Below are positions 34,567-43,488 of a stretch of DNA of 64,000 bases, piece by piece. The notes under the pieces were generated by a model. The model was not told where the DNA came from. It saw only the letters and a program-made list of their open reading frames with translations, and ran no database searches. Positions within the stretch are counted from its first letter, which is position 1. Each line of letters starts with the position of its first letter. The DNA comes from Flavobacterium sp. 5. GTDB lineage: Bacteria > Bacteroidota > Bacteroidia > Flavobacteriales > Flavobacteriaceae. The stretch is from assembly GCF_002813295.1 (NCBI RefSeq), contig NZ_PHUE01000001.1, forward strand, positions 1,426,001 to 1,490,000. Direction: 5' to 3'. The translations under genes and the position numbers were made by a program.

Positions 34567-35889
34567 CTAATATGTTATATAATAAATTTGTAATTTCATT
34601 TTACTTTCCTTTTCTGTTTGATCTCCCAAAACAACCCTATCTACAATTTTAGACAAAGTGGGCAAAGTAAAAAGTAAACCGCTTTTGGAATCCGACTCTT
34701 TGAGCATTTCCTTTTGCAAAAAAGCTCCTAAAGATAATTGGTAAGTTACATTTTCATCAAATTCATCATTCCCATTACTAAGCGTTGCAACAGCAGTACT
34801 ACCATCAGAATTTGTTAAAGCTGTTTTATACCGATTCAAATTATCAACTACATAAACACTTAGTTTTTCAGGCAATGGAAACATTTCAGAATACGAATTT
34901 TTAACTGGCCTCATTATTAACTTTGCATCTACAATAGCACCTTTTTCTGCGAGGTATTGTAATTGCTTTATGTTTGGAAAATCTACTCTACATGCAATCC
35001 CTGCACCCGATTGAATAAACCCCTTATTACCAGTATAAACACTAGACAAACTCATTTTAGATAAGAGCAAATCTTGAATCAAAGTTCCTCCTCTATCAGA
35101 GGAAACAGCATTAAATTGCTTACTTATATCTAAAATTGTAAAATCTTTAGTATAATTATCATCAGTTCCTCCTACTCCTTTTGAATAATACAGTCGAAGG
35201 ACACTCGATAAGTTAAATCCAATTACACTGGAAGATATACTGGAAGATGATTTTAATACAAACCCTTTTAAATAATCTGTGAAATCTGTAGCATTTTCGA
35301 TTTCATTATTCTTAAACTTATTAAAAAGTTCTGTACCGAATTCATTGTCCAATTTAATATTGATACTGTCCCTTCCTATAGGTTTTGGTCTATACGTTAT
35401 AGACCCTAAACTTGTATCATCATATGTTAAACTCGAATTGTTATAGAAACTATTATCATTAACATTGGGCTTAAAATTCTTTAATACCCTATGAATATTT
35501 AATGTTTGAACCTTAGTGGTATCAGCATAATAATAATCGTCATAGCGCATAATCATTGCTATGGAATCAAAGACATATCCCGTAGCATCAGTGTCAGAAT
35601 TTTGACTATACAAATTAAAATAATCTGTTGAAACTTGAAAATAACTATCTGATTTAACTTTCCCAAAAAGAGGATCATCATAATTTCCAACCAAAATTCT
35701 ACTTTCACTAGAAGTAATCAAAGAGTCGAGTTTTACCGTCGAAACATCAACCGTAAGTGTATCTATTAGAAGCACTTTATTTTTAAGCGCTAAGTAATCA
35801 GATCCGACAATAAATTCACCTGCGTCAACATCAGAATCACATGAAATAATTAGTAAGCCCGAAAAAATTAAAAACAAAAACTTGTACAT
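34567..35889 (-). CDS. DUF4270 family lipoprotein
   Basis: 440 residues from the ATG at 35889. The longer frame from 35949 is excluded because a TAnnTTTG box lies between. A lipobox ends LLIISC, and acidic residues follow the Cys (CDSDVDAGE), which resembles the acidic export tag of surface lipoproteins in Bacteroidota. The body matches DUF4270 (RILVGNYDDPLFGKVKSDSYFQ region, then long beta-rich repeats). The function is unknown. It forms a two-gene unit with the FadL-like gene. Confidence 0.85.
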   Translation of the reverse strand: MYKFLFLIFSGLLIISCDSDVDAGEFIVGSDYLALKNKVLLIDTLTVDVSTVKLDSLITSSESRILVGNYDDPLFGKVKSDSYFQVSTDYFNLYSQNSDTDATGYVFDSIAMIMRYDDYYYADTTKVQTLNIHRVLKNFKPNVNDNSFYNNSSLTYDDTSLGSITYRPKPIGRDSINIKLDNEFGTELFNKFKNNEIENATDFTDYLKGFVLKSSSSISSSVIGFNLSSVLRLYYSKGVGGTDDNYTKDFTILDISKQFNAVSSDRGGTLIQDLLLSKMSLSSVYTGNKGFIQSGAGIACRVDFPNIKQLQYLAEKGAIVDAKLIMRPVKNSYSEMFPLPEKLSVYVVDNLNRYKTALTNSDGSTAVATLSNGNDEFDENVTYQLSLGAFLQKEMLKESDSKSGLLFTLPTLSKIVDRVVLGDQTEKESKMKLQIYYITY

Positions 35890-35903
35890 ATCTATTTTTT
35901 GAG

Positions 35904-35911
35904 CAAATATA
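35904..35911 (-). promoter_or_regulatory. Candidate -7 box for DUF4270-fadL-like unit
   Basis: TATATTTG on the minus strand is an exact TAnnTTTG match. The ATG at 35889 follows 14 bp below, implying a leader of under 10 nt. Confidence 0.5.
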
Positions 35912-36118
35912 TAAGCCACTATTCTAGCAGTCCTAATAACATATACCACTTGGCTTAATCAATCTATAAAAGCAAAAAAACAATCTACATGATGTTATTC
36001 TATTTCAAATCGGGATTCAACCCAATTAATCGCCAGTTTGTCTATAAAATAAAGTCATGTATATATAATCTTTTTTATTAATTAACAACACAGCTACTTT
36101 TGAACCAATAAATAAATA

Positions 36119-36988
36119 ATGAGAATAAATAATTTTATTAAGCTTTTGCTTTTCATTCTGATCCCGGTATTTAGTATTCATGCACAAAATGAATATACTA
36201 TTGAGTTTAATACCAAAACTGAACCTATTGATAATGGTTCAATCAAACAAACCGAAATTGGAATGCACTTTTTTAAAAATATTAATGCTACGAATACATT
36301 GACAAATACTTTTAAATATAAGAGCACAACTATTACTGATGAGATAGAGAGCTATCTATTAGAAAATTATAATTCTAATTATAGCGATACTCATTTTAAT
36401 AGTTTGACTAATGCATTTGAGTTTACTCATCAATTCACAGAAAAAACAAAATTGAATTTGAGTATCGAACCAACAATGAATTTTCAAAATACTTTAAACA
36501 TTTCAGATATAACTGTTTTAGGAGGAGTTGAGATCAATCAACAAATAAACAAAAACAACAGCATTGATTTAGGAATAAAAAGAATGACTGTTTTTGGAAA
36601 ACCCCAAATACTGCCAACTTTCGCATTTAATCATAAATTCAACGAAGAAATCTTTTTAAAATTGGGATTCCCAAATTCAGAACTCTCTTATTCCAATTCC
36701 ATTCGCAATACGTTTAGAATAAACAATGATTTTACCGGAAGCAATTACAACCTAAATCCATCCATAATAACTAATGACTTAAGCTCTATTAGTAAAGTAG
36801 GATTTTCTCAAATAGAGACCACTTTACAATACGAAAGAAATATAGACACCTCTTGGTTTGTAAATTTTAAAGGAGGCTATTCTACTAACAAAGAATTTAA
36901 GTTTTCGGATGAAAATAAAATTACAGAAATAAATCAGGACTTAAAAAATGGAACCACCTTTTCTATTAGCATAAAATATAAACTTTAA
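36119..36988 (+). CDS. Probable outer-membrane beta-barrel protein, DUF6268-like
   Basis: 289 residues with a signal peptide (MRINNFIKLLLFILIPVFSI, cut near HAQ). The whole mature part is amphipathic strands with aromatic ends, about 12 of them, finishing in ISIKYKL. This fits a 12-strand barrel, most like DUF6268 proteins, though the family call is uncertain. It is first in a plus-strand run with a Kelch lipoprotein (17 bp later), DUF4907 and a LytS/LytTR pair. The 5' gap (35912-36118) shows no clear promoter for it. Confidence 0.6.
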   Translation: MRINNFIKLLLFILIPVFSIHAQNEYTIEFNTKTEPIDNGSIKQTEIGMHFFKNINATNTLTNTFKYKSTTITDEIESYLLENYNSNYSDTHFNSLTNAFEFTHQFTEKTKLNLSIEPTMNFQNTLNISDITVLGGVEINQQINKNNSIDLGIKRMTVFGKPQILPTFAFNHKFNEEIFLKLGFPNSELSYSNSIRNTFRINNDFTGSNYNLNPSIITNDLSSISKVGFSQIETTLQYERNIDTSWFVNFKGGYSTNKEFKFSDENKITEINQDLKNGTTFSISIKYKL

Positions 36989-37005
36989 TAAACACCATAC
37001 AGATT

Positions 37006-38004
37006 ATGAAACACTTAAAAAAAGGGATATTTATTACTACATTACTTATTAGCTTAATTTTCGTGGGCTGCAATAATGATGATGATGATGATGACACACT
37101 GGGAAACTGGGTAAAAAAATCAGCATTTGATGGCCCAGCACGTTCTAGTGCTACTAATTTTGTTATTGGAACTTATGCCTATATAACGACTGGTTATACA
37201 GGAGATGAGTATCTAAAAGACTTGTGGGCATATAATTCGACAGGCGATTATTGGGAACAAAAAGCAGACTTTACAGGCATTGCAAGAAGCTCTGGAAGTG
37301 GTTTCGAATTAGACGGAAAAGGATATGTTGGCCTAGGTTATGACGGTACAAATAAATTAAAAGACTTTTTTGAATACAACCCAGATACTAATACATGGTC
37401 TCAAAAAGCAGACTTTGCTGGAACAGCTCGTTATGGTGCAGTAGGATTCCAAGTAGGTGGAAAAGCCTATTTAGGTACAGGATTCGATGGTAATTATTTA
37501 AAAGATTTTTACCAATATAACGCCACGGATAACACATGGACTCAAGTAAATGGCTTTAGCGGTAACAAAAGAAGAAATGCTACGGTATTTGTAATTAATG
37601 ACATTGCTTATTTAGGAACAGGAATAAATAGTGGTGTAAACCAAGTTGACTTTTGGGCCTTTGATCCCAATACTGATGTTTGGACGAGAAAAAGAGATTT
37701 AGATGATGATGAAAGTGATCACGATACCTATTCAATCACCAGAGCCAATGCATCAAGTTTCACTATAGATGGTTTAGGTTACATTGCTTGTGGGTCAAGC
37801 GGAAATACAATCTGGGAGTACAATCCAAATACAGACATTTGGACTAATAAAACAGGACTAGAAGGATCTGGAAGATCTGATGCTACTGGAATAACTATAA
37901 ATGGAGAAAGAGGCTTCATCGTACTAGGAAAATCAGGTACTTCTTATTTTGATGATGTATGGGAATTCAAGCCACAACAAGAACAAAATGACGATGATAA
38001 TTAA
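37006..38004 (+). CDS. Kelch-repeat lipoprotein, probably surface-exposed
   Basis: 332 residues. The lipobox ends LIFVGC at about residue 22 and is followed at once by NN and six Asp encoded by a GAT microsatellite (37078-37095). An acidic stretch after the lipidated Cys is the export signal that sends lipoproteins to the cell surface in Bacteroidota. Six Kelch-like repeats follow (each R-x-x-A, a GKGYVGLGYDG-like loop, LKDFFEYNPDTNTW), enough for one beta-propeller. It probably binds a ligand or partner. It is in the same unit as DUF4907 and the two-component pair. Confidence 0.85.
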   Translation: MKHLKKGIFITTLLISLIFVGCNNDDDDDDTLGNWVKKSAFDGPARSSATNFVIGTYAYITTGYTGDEYLKDLWAYNSTGDYWEQKADFTGIARSSGSGFELDGKGYVGLGYDGTNKLKDFFEYNPDTNTWSQKADFAGTARYGAVGFQVGGKAYLGTGFDGNYLKDFYQYNATDNTWTQVNGFSGNKRRNATVFVINDIAYLGTGINSGVNQVDFWAFDPNTDVWTRKRDLDDDESDHDTYSITRANASSFTIDGLGYIACGSSGNTIWEYNPNTDIWTNKTGLEGSGRSDATGITINGERGFIVLGKSGTSYFDDVWEFKPQQEQNDDDN

Positions 38005-38353
38005 TACCAATAGCAAATTCTTCTGGAAAAATATCCAGAAGAATTTGTCTTATATTTTAAATTTGTGCTTGATTATATTCGTAATCGGATTATTACTGTT
38101 TCTATTCTGTCGAAAAGAACAAGATTTAAAAATTCAAACAATGCAAGTTCCAAATGGATGGGGCTATCAAATTACCAACCACGATAAAATCATTATAAAA
38201 CAAACTATTATACCTGTAATTAGTAACTCCAAAGGTTTTAAAACAGAAAAAGAAGCTTTGATAGTTGGACAATTGGTGTTAAAAAAATTGAACTCCAATA
38301 ATTCACCCACAATTACAAAAAATGAATTAATTTTATTAAAAATAAAAATGTAG
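37988..38353 (+). CDS. DUF4907 domain protein
   Basis: 121 residues from the ATG at 37988 (or 37994), overlapping the Kelch gene's end by 17 bp. One N-terminal membrane segment (about 22-42, LSYILNLCLIIFVIGLLLFLF) precedes a small periplasmic domain with the DUF4907 pattern PNGWGYQITNHDKIIIKQTI, IPVI, KGFKTEKEALIVGQLVLKKL. It has been noted in genomes next to Kelch proteins; its role is unknown. The following sensor kinase gene starts immediately after its stop (0 bp), so it is coupled to signalling. Confidence 0.8.
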   Translation: MTMIINTNSKFFWKNIQKNLSYILNLCLIIFVIGLLLFLFCRKEQDLKIQTMQVPNGWGYQITNHDKIIIKQTIIPVISNSKGFKTEKEALIVGQLVLKKLNSNNSPTITKNELILLKIKM

Positions 38354-39478
38354 ATGAACATTGTATCAATAAAAAATAGCGATTCCAATAAAATACTCAT
38401 TCACAGTGTTATTTGGTGTTTTTTTATTAGTACTTCTCTTATTCAATTTTACGAAAGTCCCTTTCGTATTAGTACAGATTTTTATATACAATGGATAACT
38501 GGAATAATTCTATTCTATCTTAATTATATATACCTTGTCACTCATTTTCTTTTACAAAAAAAATATGTTTATTACATTAGTATCATACTATTTTTGATCA
38601 TAATTTTCATGGTTTTCAGGTATGAATTTTTCATGCCTAAATTTAGGGAGATGAGATTTCCAAATGACGCCCACTACCCGAAATTACCCTATAAAACTGA
38701 AAATTTAAATCTTAGAATCCATCGAACTCAGCAACCCTTTTTCTTTAAAATTGTACCGTCAGTCTTTTATATTTTAATTGTAGCCATTAGCACAATTATT
38801 AAAACATTATCTGAATTTTATAACGACCAACAAAACAAGTTAATTGCCGAAAGTCAAAGAACATCCACAGAATTAAACTATTTGAGAAAACAAACAAATC
38901 CACATTTTTTGTTTAATTCATTAAATAGTATTTACTCATTAGCCCATAAGAAATCAGATTTAGTACCAGATGCCATAGTCACCTTATCAGAAATGATGCG
39001 ATATATGCTTTATGAAACAGACAATAAATCTGTTTTACTAGAAAAAGAAATCGACTACATCAAAAACTATATTGAGCTACAAAAATTAAGACTTAATAAT
39101 ATTGAAAACATTAGTATAAACATACATGGAAATACTAAAGATAAATTTATAGAACCCATGTTATTGATTTCTTTTATAGAAAATGCATTCAAATACGGGA
39201 CCGACTATAAAGGAACTGCTTATGTTAAAATTGTAATAACAATTGAAGAAAATATACTCAATTTTTGGGTAGAAAACAAAATTGAAAACAACACGAAAGA
39301 CCCTGAAAACTCAGGAATTGGCTTGGCAAACATTAAAAATCGACTTACTTTGCTTTATCCAAACACCCATCAATTGAATCTAACATCAATAGATTTAAAA
39401 TATACCGTTCATTTGGTTTTACAGTTAGATCAAATTCAACCAAAAACAAATTTAACATTCCACCAAACTCATAAATAG
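38354..39478 (+). CDS. LytS-type sensor histidine kinase
   Basis: 374 residues. Four hydrophobic segments lie in the first 155 residues, with a soluble loop between the third and fourth. The His_kinase domain carries QTNPHFLFNSLNSIYSLA (phosphorylated His) and a compact ATPase domain with LISFIENAFKYG (N box) and SGIGLANIKNRL (G box). It is the partner of the LytTR regulator 6 bp downstream. The input may come from the Kelch/DUF4907 products encoded just upstream, which is inference from coupling. Confidence 0.9.
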   Translation: MNIVSIKNSDSNKILIHSVIWCFFISTSLIQFYESPFRISTDFYIQWITGIILFYLNYIYLVTHFLLQKKYVYYISIILFLIIIFMVFRYEFFMPKFREMRFPNDAHYPKLPYKTENLNLRIHRTQQPFFFKIVPSVFYILIVAISTIIKTLSEFYNDQQNKLIAESQRTSTELNYLRKQTNPHFLFNSLNSIYSLAHKKSDLVPDAIVTLSEMMRYMLYETDNKSVLLEKEIDYIKNYIELQKLRLNNIENISINIHGNTKDKFIEPMLLISFIENAFKYGTDYKGTAYVKIVITIEENILNFWVENKIENNTKDPENSGIGLANIKNRLTLLYPNTHQLNLTSIDLKYTVHLVLQLDQIQPKTNLTFHQTHK

Positions 39479-39484
39479 AAAAAT

Positions 39485-40198
39485 ATGAAATGTGTTATTA
39501 TAGACGACGAGCCATTAGCCGTAGATTTATTAGTAGAATTTGTTGGAAGAGTAGATTCTCTAGAATTAGTAACGACATTTACCAACGCCATAGACGCTAT
39601 ATCGATAATCAATCAAACAGAGATTGATTTAATTTTCTTAGACATTGAAATGCCTCATTTTTCTGGAATTGATTTTATCAATGCTATCGAAAAAAAACCA
39701 TTGATAATATTTACAACTGCTTATTCTAATTATGCCGTTGAAGGTTTTAATCTTGGCGCAGTAGATTATTTAGTAAAACCAATTCCTTTTAATCGTTTTT
39801 TAAAAGCAGTATTACGAGCACAACAAATTTTTGCTCCAAAAAGTCTTCCGACAAGCAATCAAATAACAAGTGCTCCAGAAATCGAACATGATTTTATGTT
39901 TGTTCGGGCTGAATATGAAAATGTAAAAATTAATTTTTCTGATATTTTCTTTATTGAAGGATTGAAAGATTATGTCAAAATATACACTACAGATAACAAA
40001 TACACTCTAACCTTAATAAGTTTAATAAAGCTAGAAAACTTATTATCTTCTAAAGGTTTTGCAAGGATTCATCGTTCCTATATTATCAATATCAAACATG
40101 TAAAATCCATCCAAAAAAATAAGGTTCTAATTGCCGAAAAAAGAATCCCAATTAGTGAAAGTTATAAAACTTCTTTCTTTGAAAAAATAAATATTTAA
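39485..40198 (+). CDS. LytTR-family response regulator
   Basis: 237 residues. The receiver domain has the acidic pair IIDDEP (about 5-10), the phosphoacceptor Asp in FLDIEMP (about 54), TTAYS and DYLVKP. The LytTR DNA-binding domain occupies about 130-237 (FFIEGLKDYVKIYTTDNKY, then FARIHRSYIINIKHV). It binds DNA as a dimer and activates or represses target genes. It forms a pair with the LytS-like kinase; likely targets include the outer-membrane/Kelch genes of the same unit. Confidence 0.93.
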   Translation: MKCVIIDDEPLAVDLLVEFVGRVDSLELVTTFTNAIDAISIINQTEIDLIFLDIEMPHFSGIDFINAIEKKPLIIFTTAYSNYAVEGFNLGAVDYLVKPIPFNRFLKAVLRAQQIFAPKSLPTSNQITSAPEIEHDFMFVRAEYENVKINFSDIFFIEGLKDYVKIYTTDNKYTLTLISLIKLENLLSSKGFARIHRSYIINIKHVKSIQKNKVLIAEKRIPISESYKTSFFEKINI

Positions 40199-40221
40199 TT
40201 TGAAGATATTAGAATATTGAT

Positions 40222-40734
40222 TTATTCTTTAAACCAACTTGAGTACATCACATAATTATTGGATATACGTTCAATCTCACCAGCAAAATTAGATTGATCA
40301 ATATCCTTCACTTTTTTGGCTGGTACACCAGCATAGATAGATCCCGATTCAATTATTGTATTTTGAGTAACTACTGCTCCTGCTGCAACAATTGAATTAC
40401 TTTCAACAATACAATTATCCATAACTATTGCTCCCATTCCAATTAACACATTGTCATGAATTGTACATCCATGAACAATTGCATTGTGACCAATAGAAAC
40501 ATTATTACCAATAATAGTAGGATATTTTTGATAAGTACAATGAACAATTGCACCATCTTGGATATTAACTTTATTACCAATAGTAATAAAATTTACATCT
40601 CCACGAATTACAGTATTAAACCACACACTACATTCATCGCCAAAAGTGACATCTCCGACTATAGTAGCATTTTCAGCCACATAACAATCCTCAGGTATAT
40701 TTGGCGATTTCCCGTTAACAGATTTTATTATCAT
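40222..40734 (-). CDS. Gamma carbonic anhydrase family protein
   Basis: 170 residues. Left-handed parallel beta-helix hexapeptide repeats are evident throughout (VGDVTFG, VNIQDG, IGHNAIVHG, IGMGAIVMDN). Three histidines are placed for zinc: VHCTY, GHNAIVHG. The family includes CamH/YrdA-like proteins with variable or absent hydratase activity, so the activity is not certain. It is convergent with the LytTR gene (23 bp) and 17 bp from the PorP/SprF gene's stop upstream on the minus strand. Confidence 0.9.
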   Translation of the reverse strand: MIIKSVNGKSPNIPEDCYVAENATIVGDVTFGDECSVWFNTVIRGDVNFITIGNKVNIQDGAIVHCTYQKYPTIIGNNVSIGHNAIVHGCTIHDNVLIGMGAIVMDNCIVESNSIVAAGAVVTQNTIIESGSIYAGVPAKKVKDIDQSNFAGEIERISNNYVMYSSWFKE

Positions 40735-40751
40735 TGTTTAAATAATTATAA

Positions 40752-41747
40752 TTAATTAATCGCAGGACAATTACAATCATATTTTACAGGTTTACATAAA
40801 AAGTTAAAACCTAAAGTAATTTGATGAAATCCTGAATTGCCATACTGAATTTCTCCTAACAAATGAGTATAGGTATACGCAAACATAAAGCTTTTGTAAT
40901 TAAAACCTAAGATAGGGGTAATATATTGTAATTTCTGACTGTTAGTACCTCCACCACTGCTATAATCGGCACCATCAAAACTTTTTCTATAGGATAATCC
41001 TCCCCATAGTTGTCCTAATTCAAGATTTTTATAGGCTTTTAAATTCATATCCAATGAGCTTTCTTTTGTTTTATCAACAAATTGATACAATAGTGATGGT
41101 TCTAATAAAATTTTATCAGCATTACCAAAAACATAACCACCACTAATAATAAATTTTCTCAAATTATCACTTTCATATTCTGTATAAAGCGTTTGACGTG
41201 TTTCTAAAACATTTTTGACAACAGCATTTAAACTAAAATCAAGAAGGTTATATGAAGCACCAATATCTAAGTTAAAATAGGATGTATGTTGTACTATATT
41301 ACCAAGAACTGGGTCATAATCTCCCGAATTTTGAAATTCAGTTTCATCTAGCTGACTTTGATTAAAACCAACATTAACACCAAAAGACAATTGATTCAAA
41401 TCCACTTCATCTCTAGAAAATAAAAGATGATGTGCGTACGTAGCTTTGAAACCAAATTGAGAATGGTATCCATTTACATCATTAAAAACTATGGCTCCTA
41501 CTCCAGATCTATCTCCTACTCGGCCATTGTAACTTAATGTTTGAAGAGCTGGAGCATCCGTTTGATCAAACCATTGTTTACGCGCAGTAAGCCTTACTTT
41601 GCTACAATTGGCAGCACCTGCCATAGATGGAAAAATTAAATAATAATTATCCGATAAATAATCGGAATAAACAGGAATTCCTTCCTGTGAAAAGGTATTC
41701 AAACTAATAAAAAAGAGAACAATTACTAACTTAATTTTGGTATACAT
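40752..41747 (-). CDS. PorP/SprF family type IX secretion system membrane protein
   Basis: 331 residues with a signal peptide (cut near LNTFSQE). Outer-membrane protein of the PorP/SprF family: the opening GIPVYSDYLSDNYYLIFPSM, with AGAANCSKVRLTARKQWF, is a strong signature, followed by about 14 strands and GFNFLCKP near the end. SprF relatives help deliver or anchor type IX substrates such as gliding adhesins; specific substrates are usually encoded next door, but none is here. Confidence 0.9.
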   Translation of the reverse strand: MYTKIKLVIVLFFISLNTFSQEGIPVYSDYLSDNYYLIFPSMAGAANCSKVRLTARKQWFDQTDAPALQTLSYNGRVGDRSGVGAIVFNDVNGYHSQFGFKATYAHHLLFSRDEVDLNQLSFGVNVGFNQSQLDETEFQNSGDYDPVLGNIVQHTSYFNLDIGASYNLLDFSLNAVVKNVLETRQTLYTEYESDNLRKFIISGGYVFGNADKILLEPSLLYQFVDKTKESSLDMNLKAYKNLELGQLWGGLSYRKSFDGADYSSGGGTNSQKLQYITPILGFNYKSFMFAYTYTHLLGEIQYGNSGFHQITLGFNFLCKPVKYDCNCPAIN

Positions 41748-41844
41748 TTGGGGGCGGTTTTATAAAATTAAATGCGAAAAATAAACTTTTGTTAATTTAT
41801 TCATTAAAAAACCAAATATAGGTAAACGTAGAAAATAACTTTAG

Positions 41845-41852
41845 TAAATTTG
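41845..41852 (+). promoter_or_regulatory. Candidate -7 box for the Nfu gene
   Basis: TAAATTTG fits TAnnTTTG and lies 18 bp before the ATG at 41871. It also overlaps the alternative upstream start codon at 41850, ruling that out. Confidence 0.5.
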
Positions 41853-41870
41853 CAAAAAATCACAAAACTC

Positions 41871-42764
41871 ATGACAAAAGTTACTATAAAAGAAACGCAA
41901 AACCCTACTATAATAAAATTTGAATTTCAAGACTTTATCACTCAAAATGAAAGCTTTGAATTTAAAAATATAGACGAAGCTAAAGCCTCTCCATTAGCAC
42001 AACAACTTTTCTATTTACCATTTGTAAAAACGGTATATATTTCCGGAAATTTTATTGCTGTAGAAAGATTTAGTATTGTAGAATGGGACGACGTAAAAGA
42101 AGCTGTTGCAGAACAAATCGAAGCCTATGTAGACAAAGGCGGGGTTATCATTGTAGCAGATGAGAATAAAGCCAAAAAGCAAGCGATTACTGTTTATGGT
42201 GAATCTACACCAAATCCAGCTGCTCTTAAATTTGTAGTCAATAAAATGATTACAAAAAATGCTATTGAATTTAAAAACATAGATCAAAGTGCACCATCTC
42301 CATTGGCAACCGAACTATTTAAATTCCCATATGTAAAAGAAATATTTATTGATGAAAATTATATTTCGGTTACAAAATATGACATCAACGAATGGCAGGA
42401 TATCACTTTAGAATTAAGAACTTTTATCAAGCAATTTATCGAAAACGGAGGAACTGTTCTTGATGAAAGTTTAATTCAAACGATTGTAAAAGACGAAAAA
42501 GCTAAAGATGAATCATTCGACTCCCTTGACGAAACTTCTCAAAAAATCATTAATATTTTAGAAGAATATGTAAAACCAGCAGTTGCTGCAGATGGAGGTA
42601 ATATTCTTTTTGATTCTTATGATGATACTACAAAAACAGTAAAAGTAATTATGCAAGGTGCTTGTAACGGGTGCCCATCATCTACTTTCACTTTAAAAAG
42701 CGGTATCGAAAATATGTTAAAAAGTATGTTGAATGATGAAGGAATTAAAGTAGAAGCTGTATAA
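41871..42764 (+). CDS. NifU-like iron-sulfur scaffold/carrier with tandem Nfu N-terminal domains
   Basis: 297 residues from the ATG at 41871. Two Nfu_N domains in tandem (about 1-95 and 100-200) align with each other: ITQNESFEFKNIDEAKASPL beside ITKNAIEFKNIDQSAPSPL, and FVKTVYI beside YVKEIFI. The C-terminal NifU domain carries the cluster-binding Cys pair in QGACNGCPSSTFTLKSGI. It carries Fe-S clusters to client enzymes in the cytoplasm. A terminator follows at 42818-42849. Duplicated N-domains are typical of Bacteroidota Nfu proteins as I recall. Confidence 0.9.
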   Translation: MTKVTIKETQNPTIIKFEFQDFITQNESFEFKNIDEAKASPLAQQLFYLPFVKTVYISGNFIAVERFSIVEWDDVKEAVAEQIEAYVDKGGVIIVADENKAKKQAITVYGESTPNPAALKFVVNKMITKNAIEFKNIDQSAPSPLATELFKFPYVKEIFIDENYISVTKYDINEWQDITLELRTFIKQFIENGGTVLDESLIQTIVKDEKAKDESFDSLDETSQKIINILEEYVKPAVAADGGNILFDSYDDTTKTVKVIMQGACNGCPSSTFTLKSGIENMLKSMLNDEGIKVEAV

Positions 42765-42817
42765 TTATTATAGTTATTGAAATTGATTTTTTTTTATAAA
42801 ATCAATTTTTAAAATTT

Positions 42818-42849
42818 AAAAGCGTTTCTCTCTTCGAAACGCTTTTTTT
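42818..42849 (+). terminator. Terminator of the Nfu gene
   Basis: Stem AAAAGCGTTTC/GAAACGCTTTT (11 bp) with a 7-nt loop and a following T-run. Confidence 0.85.
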
Positions 42850-42946
42850 ATTCTTTTCACTTAGCATATACTCTTTTAAAGTAATCTAAAGTTCTTCTCA
42901 AAGCATAAATAGCAATTGATTTTCAGTAATTTAAATTAAAAAAGCT

Positions 42947-42954
42947 TATTTTTG
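42947..42954 (+). promoter_or_regulatory. Candidate -7 box for the 22-mer repeat protein
   Basis: TATTTTTG fits TAnnTTTG, 25 bp before the ATG at 42980. Confidence 0.45.
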
Positions 42955-42979
42955 ATATCTTAACCAAATATAAAAACAT

Positions 42980-43411
42980 ATGGGAGTATCATCATTTTTA
43001 AAAAATTTATTTGGCTCAGCTAAAGAAACCACAAATGAGCTAATAGAGCATGCAGAGACAGCAATTGAAGAAACCAAAGTAGCTGCACAGCCTTACGTAG
43101 ACAAAGCAGAAGCTTTTGTAGAAGAGACTGTTGACAAAATAAAAGAAACAGCAACTCCACATGTAGAAAAGGCAGAAGCATTTGTAGAAGAAACTGTAAA
43201 CAAAATAAAAGAAACAACTGCTCCTCACATAGATAAAGCAGAAGCTTTTATAGACGATTCGGTTGCTAAAGCTAAAGAAGCTGCCGCACCATATATTGAA
43301 AAAGCAGAGTCACTTATAGAAGATGCTAAAACAAAAGGAGCCGAAGCCTTAAATAACTTAACAGATAATAAAAAAACTGACGAAGGCGATTCGGATACAC
43401 CAAAAATTTAA
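42980..43411 (+). CDS. Amphipathic 22-mer-repeat helical protein
   Basis: 143 residues, no signal peptide, predicted all-helical and acidic. From about residue 38 a 22-residue unit repeats three to four times: P-[YH]-[VI]-[DE]-KAEAF-[VI]-... -KIKETA. Each unit opens with a proline and contains the KAEAFVEETV core. This is the pattern of exchangeable apolipoproteins and plant LEA-like proteins (proline-punctuated 11/22-mers), and suggests a surface-lying amphipathic helix on a membrane or lipid particle. In bacteria similar sequences are usually labelled YtxH or stress-like. The role is not known. It lies upstream of mscS. Confidence 0.7.
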   Translation: MGVSSFLKNLFGSAKETTNELIEHAETAIEETKVAAQPYVDKAEAFVEETVDKIKETATPHVEKAEAFVEETVNKIKETTAPHIDKAEAFIDDSVAKAKEAAAPYIEKAESLIEDAKTKGAEALNNLTDNKKTDEGDSDTPKI

Positions 43412-43469
43412 ATTTCAATTTTAACCAAATAAGACACTAAATTGTCTTTCTTAAAAAATATTAAATTAG

Positions 43470-43477
43470 TAATTTTG
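43470..43477 (+). promoter_or_regulatory. Candidate -7 box for the MscS-like gene
   Basis: TAATTTTG fits TAnnTTTG. It lies 12 bp above a hairpin that touches the start codon region of the MscS-like gene. A TTG at 43442-43444 is 25 bp away, slightly longer than the usual spacing. Confidence 0.45.
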
Positions 43478-43488
43478 CGGTTCAATCT

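Noticed and set aside
35890..35949. Longer DUF4270 start at 35949
   Set aside because: A TAnnTTTG box lies between it and the ATG at 35889, which also gives a proper lipoprotein signal.
43020..43228. Minus-strand leucine/cysteine-rich reading frames opposite the 22-mer gene
   Set aside because: They are antisense shadows of the repeat codons.
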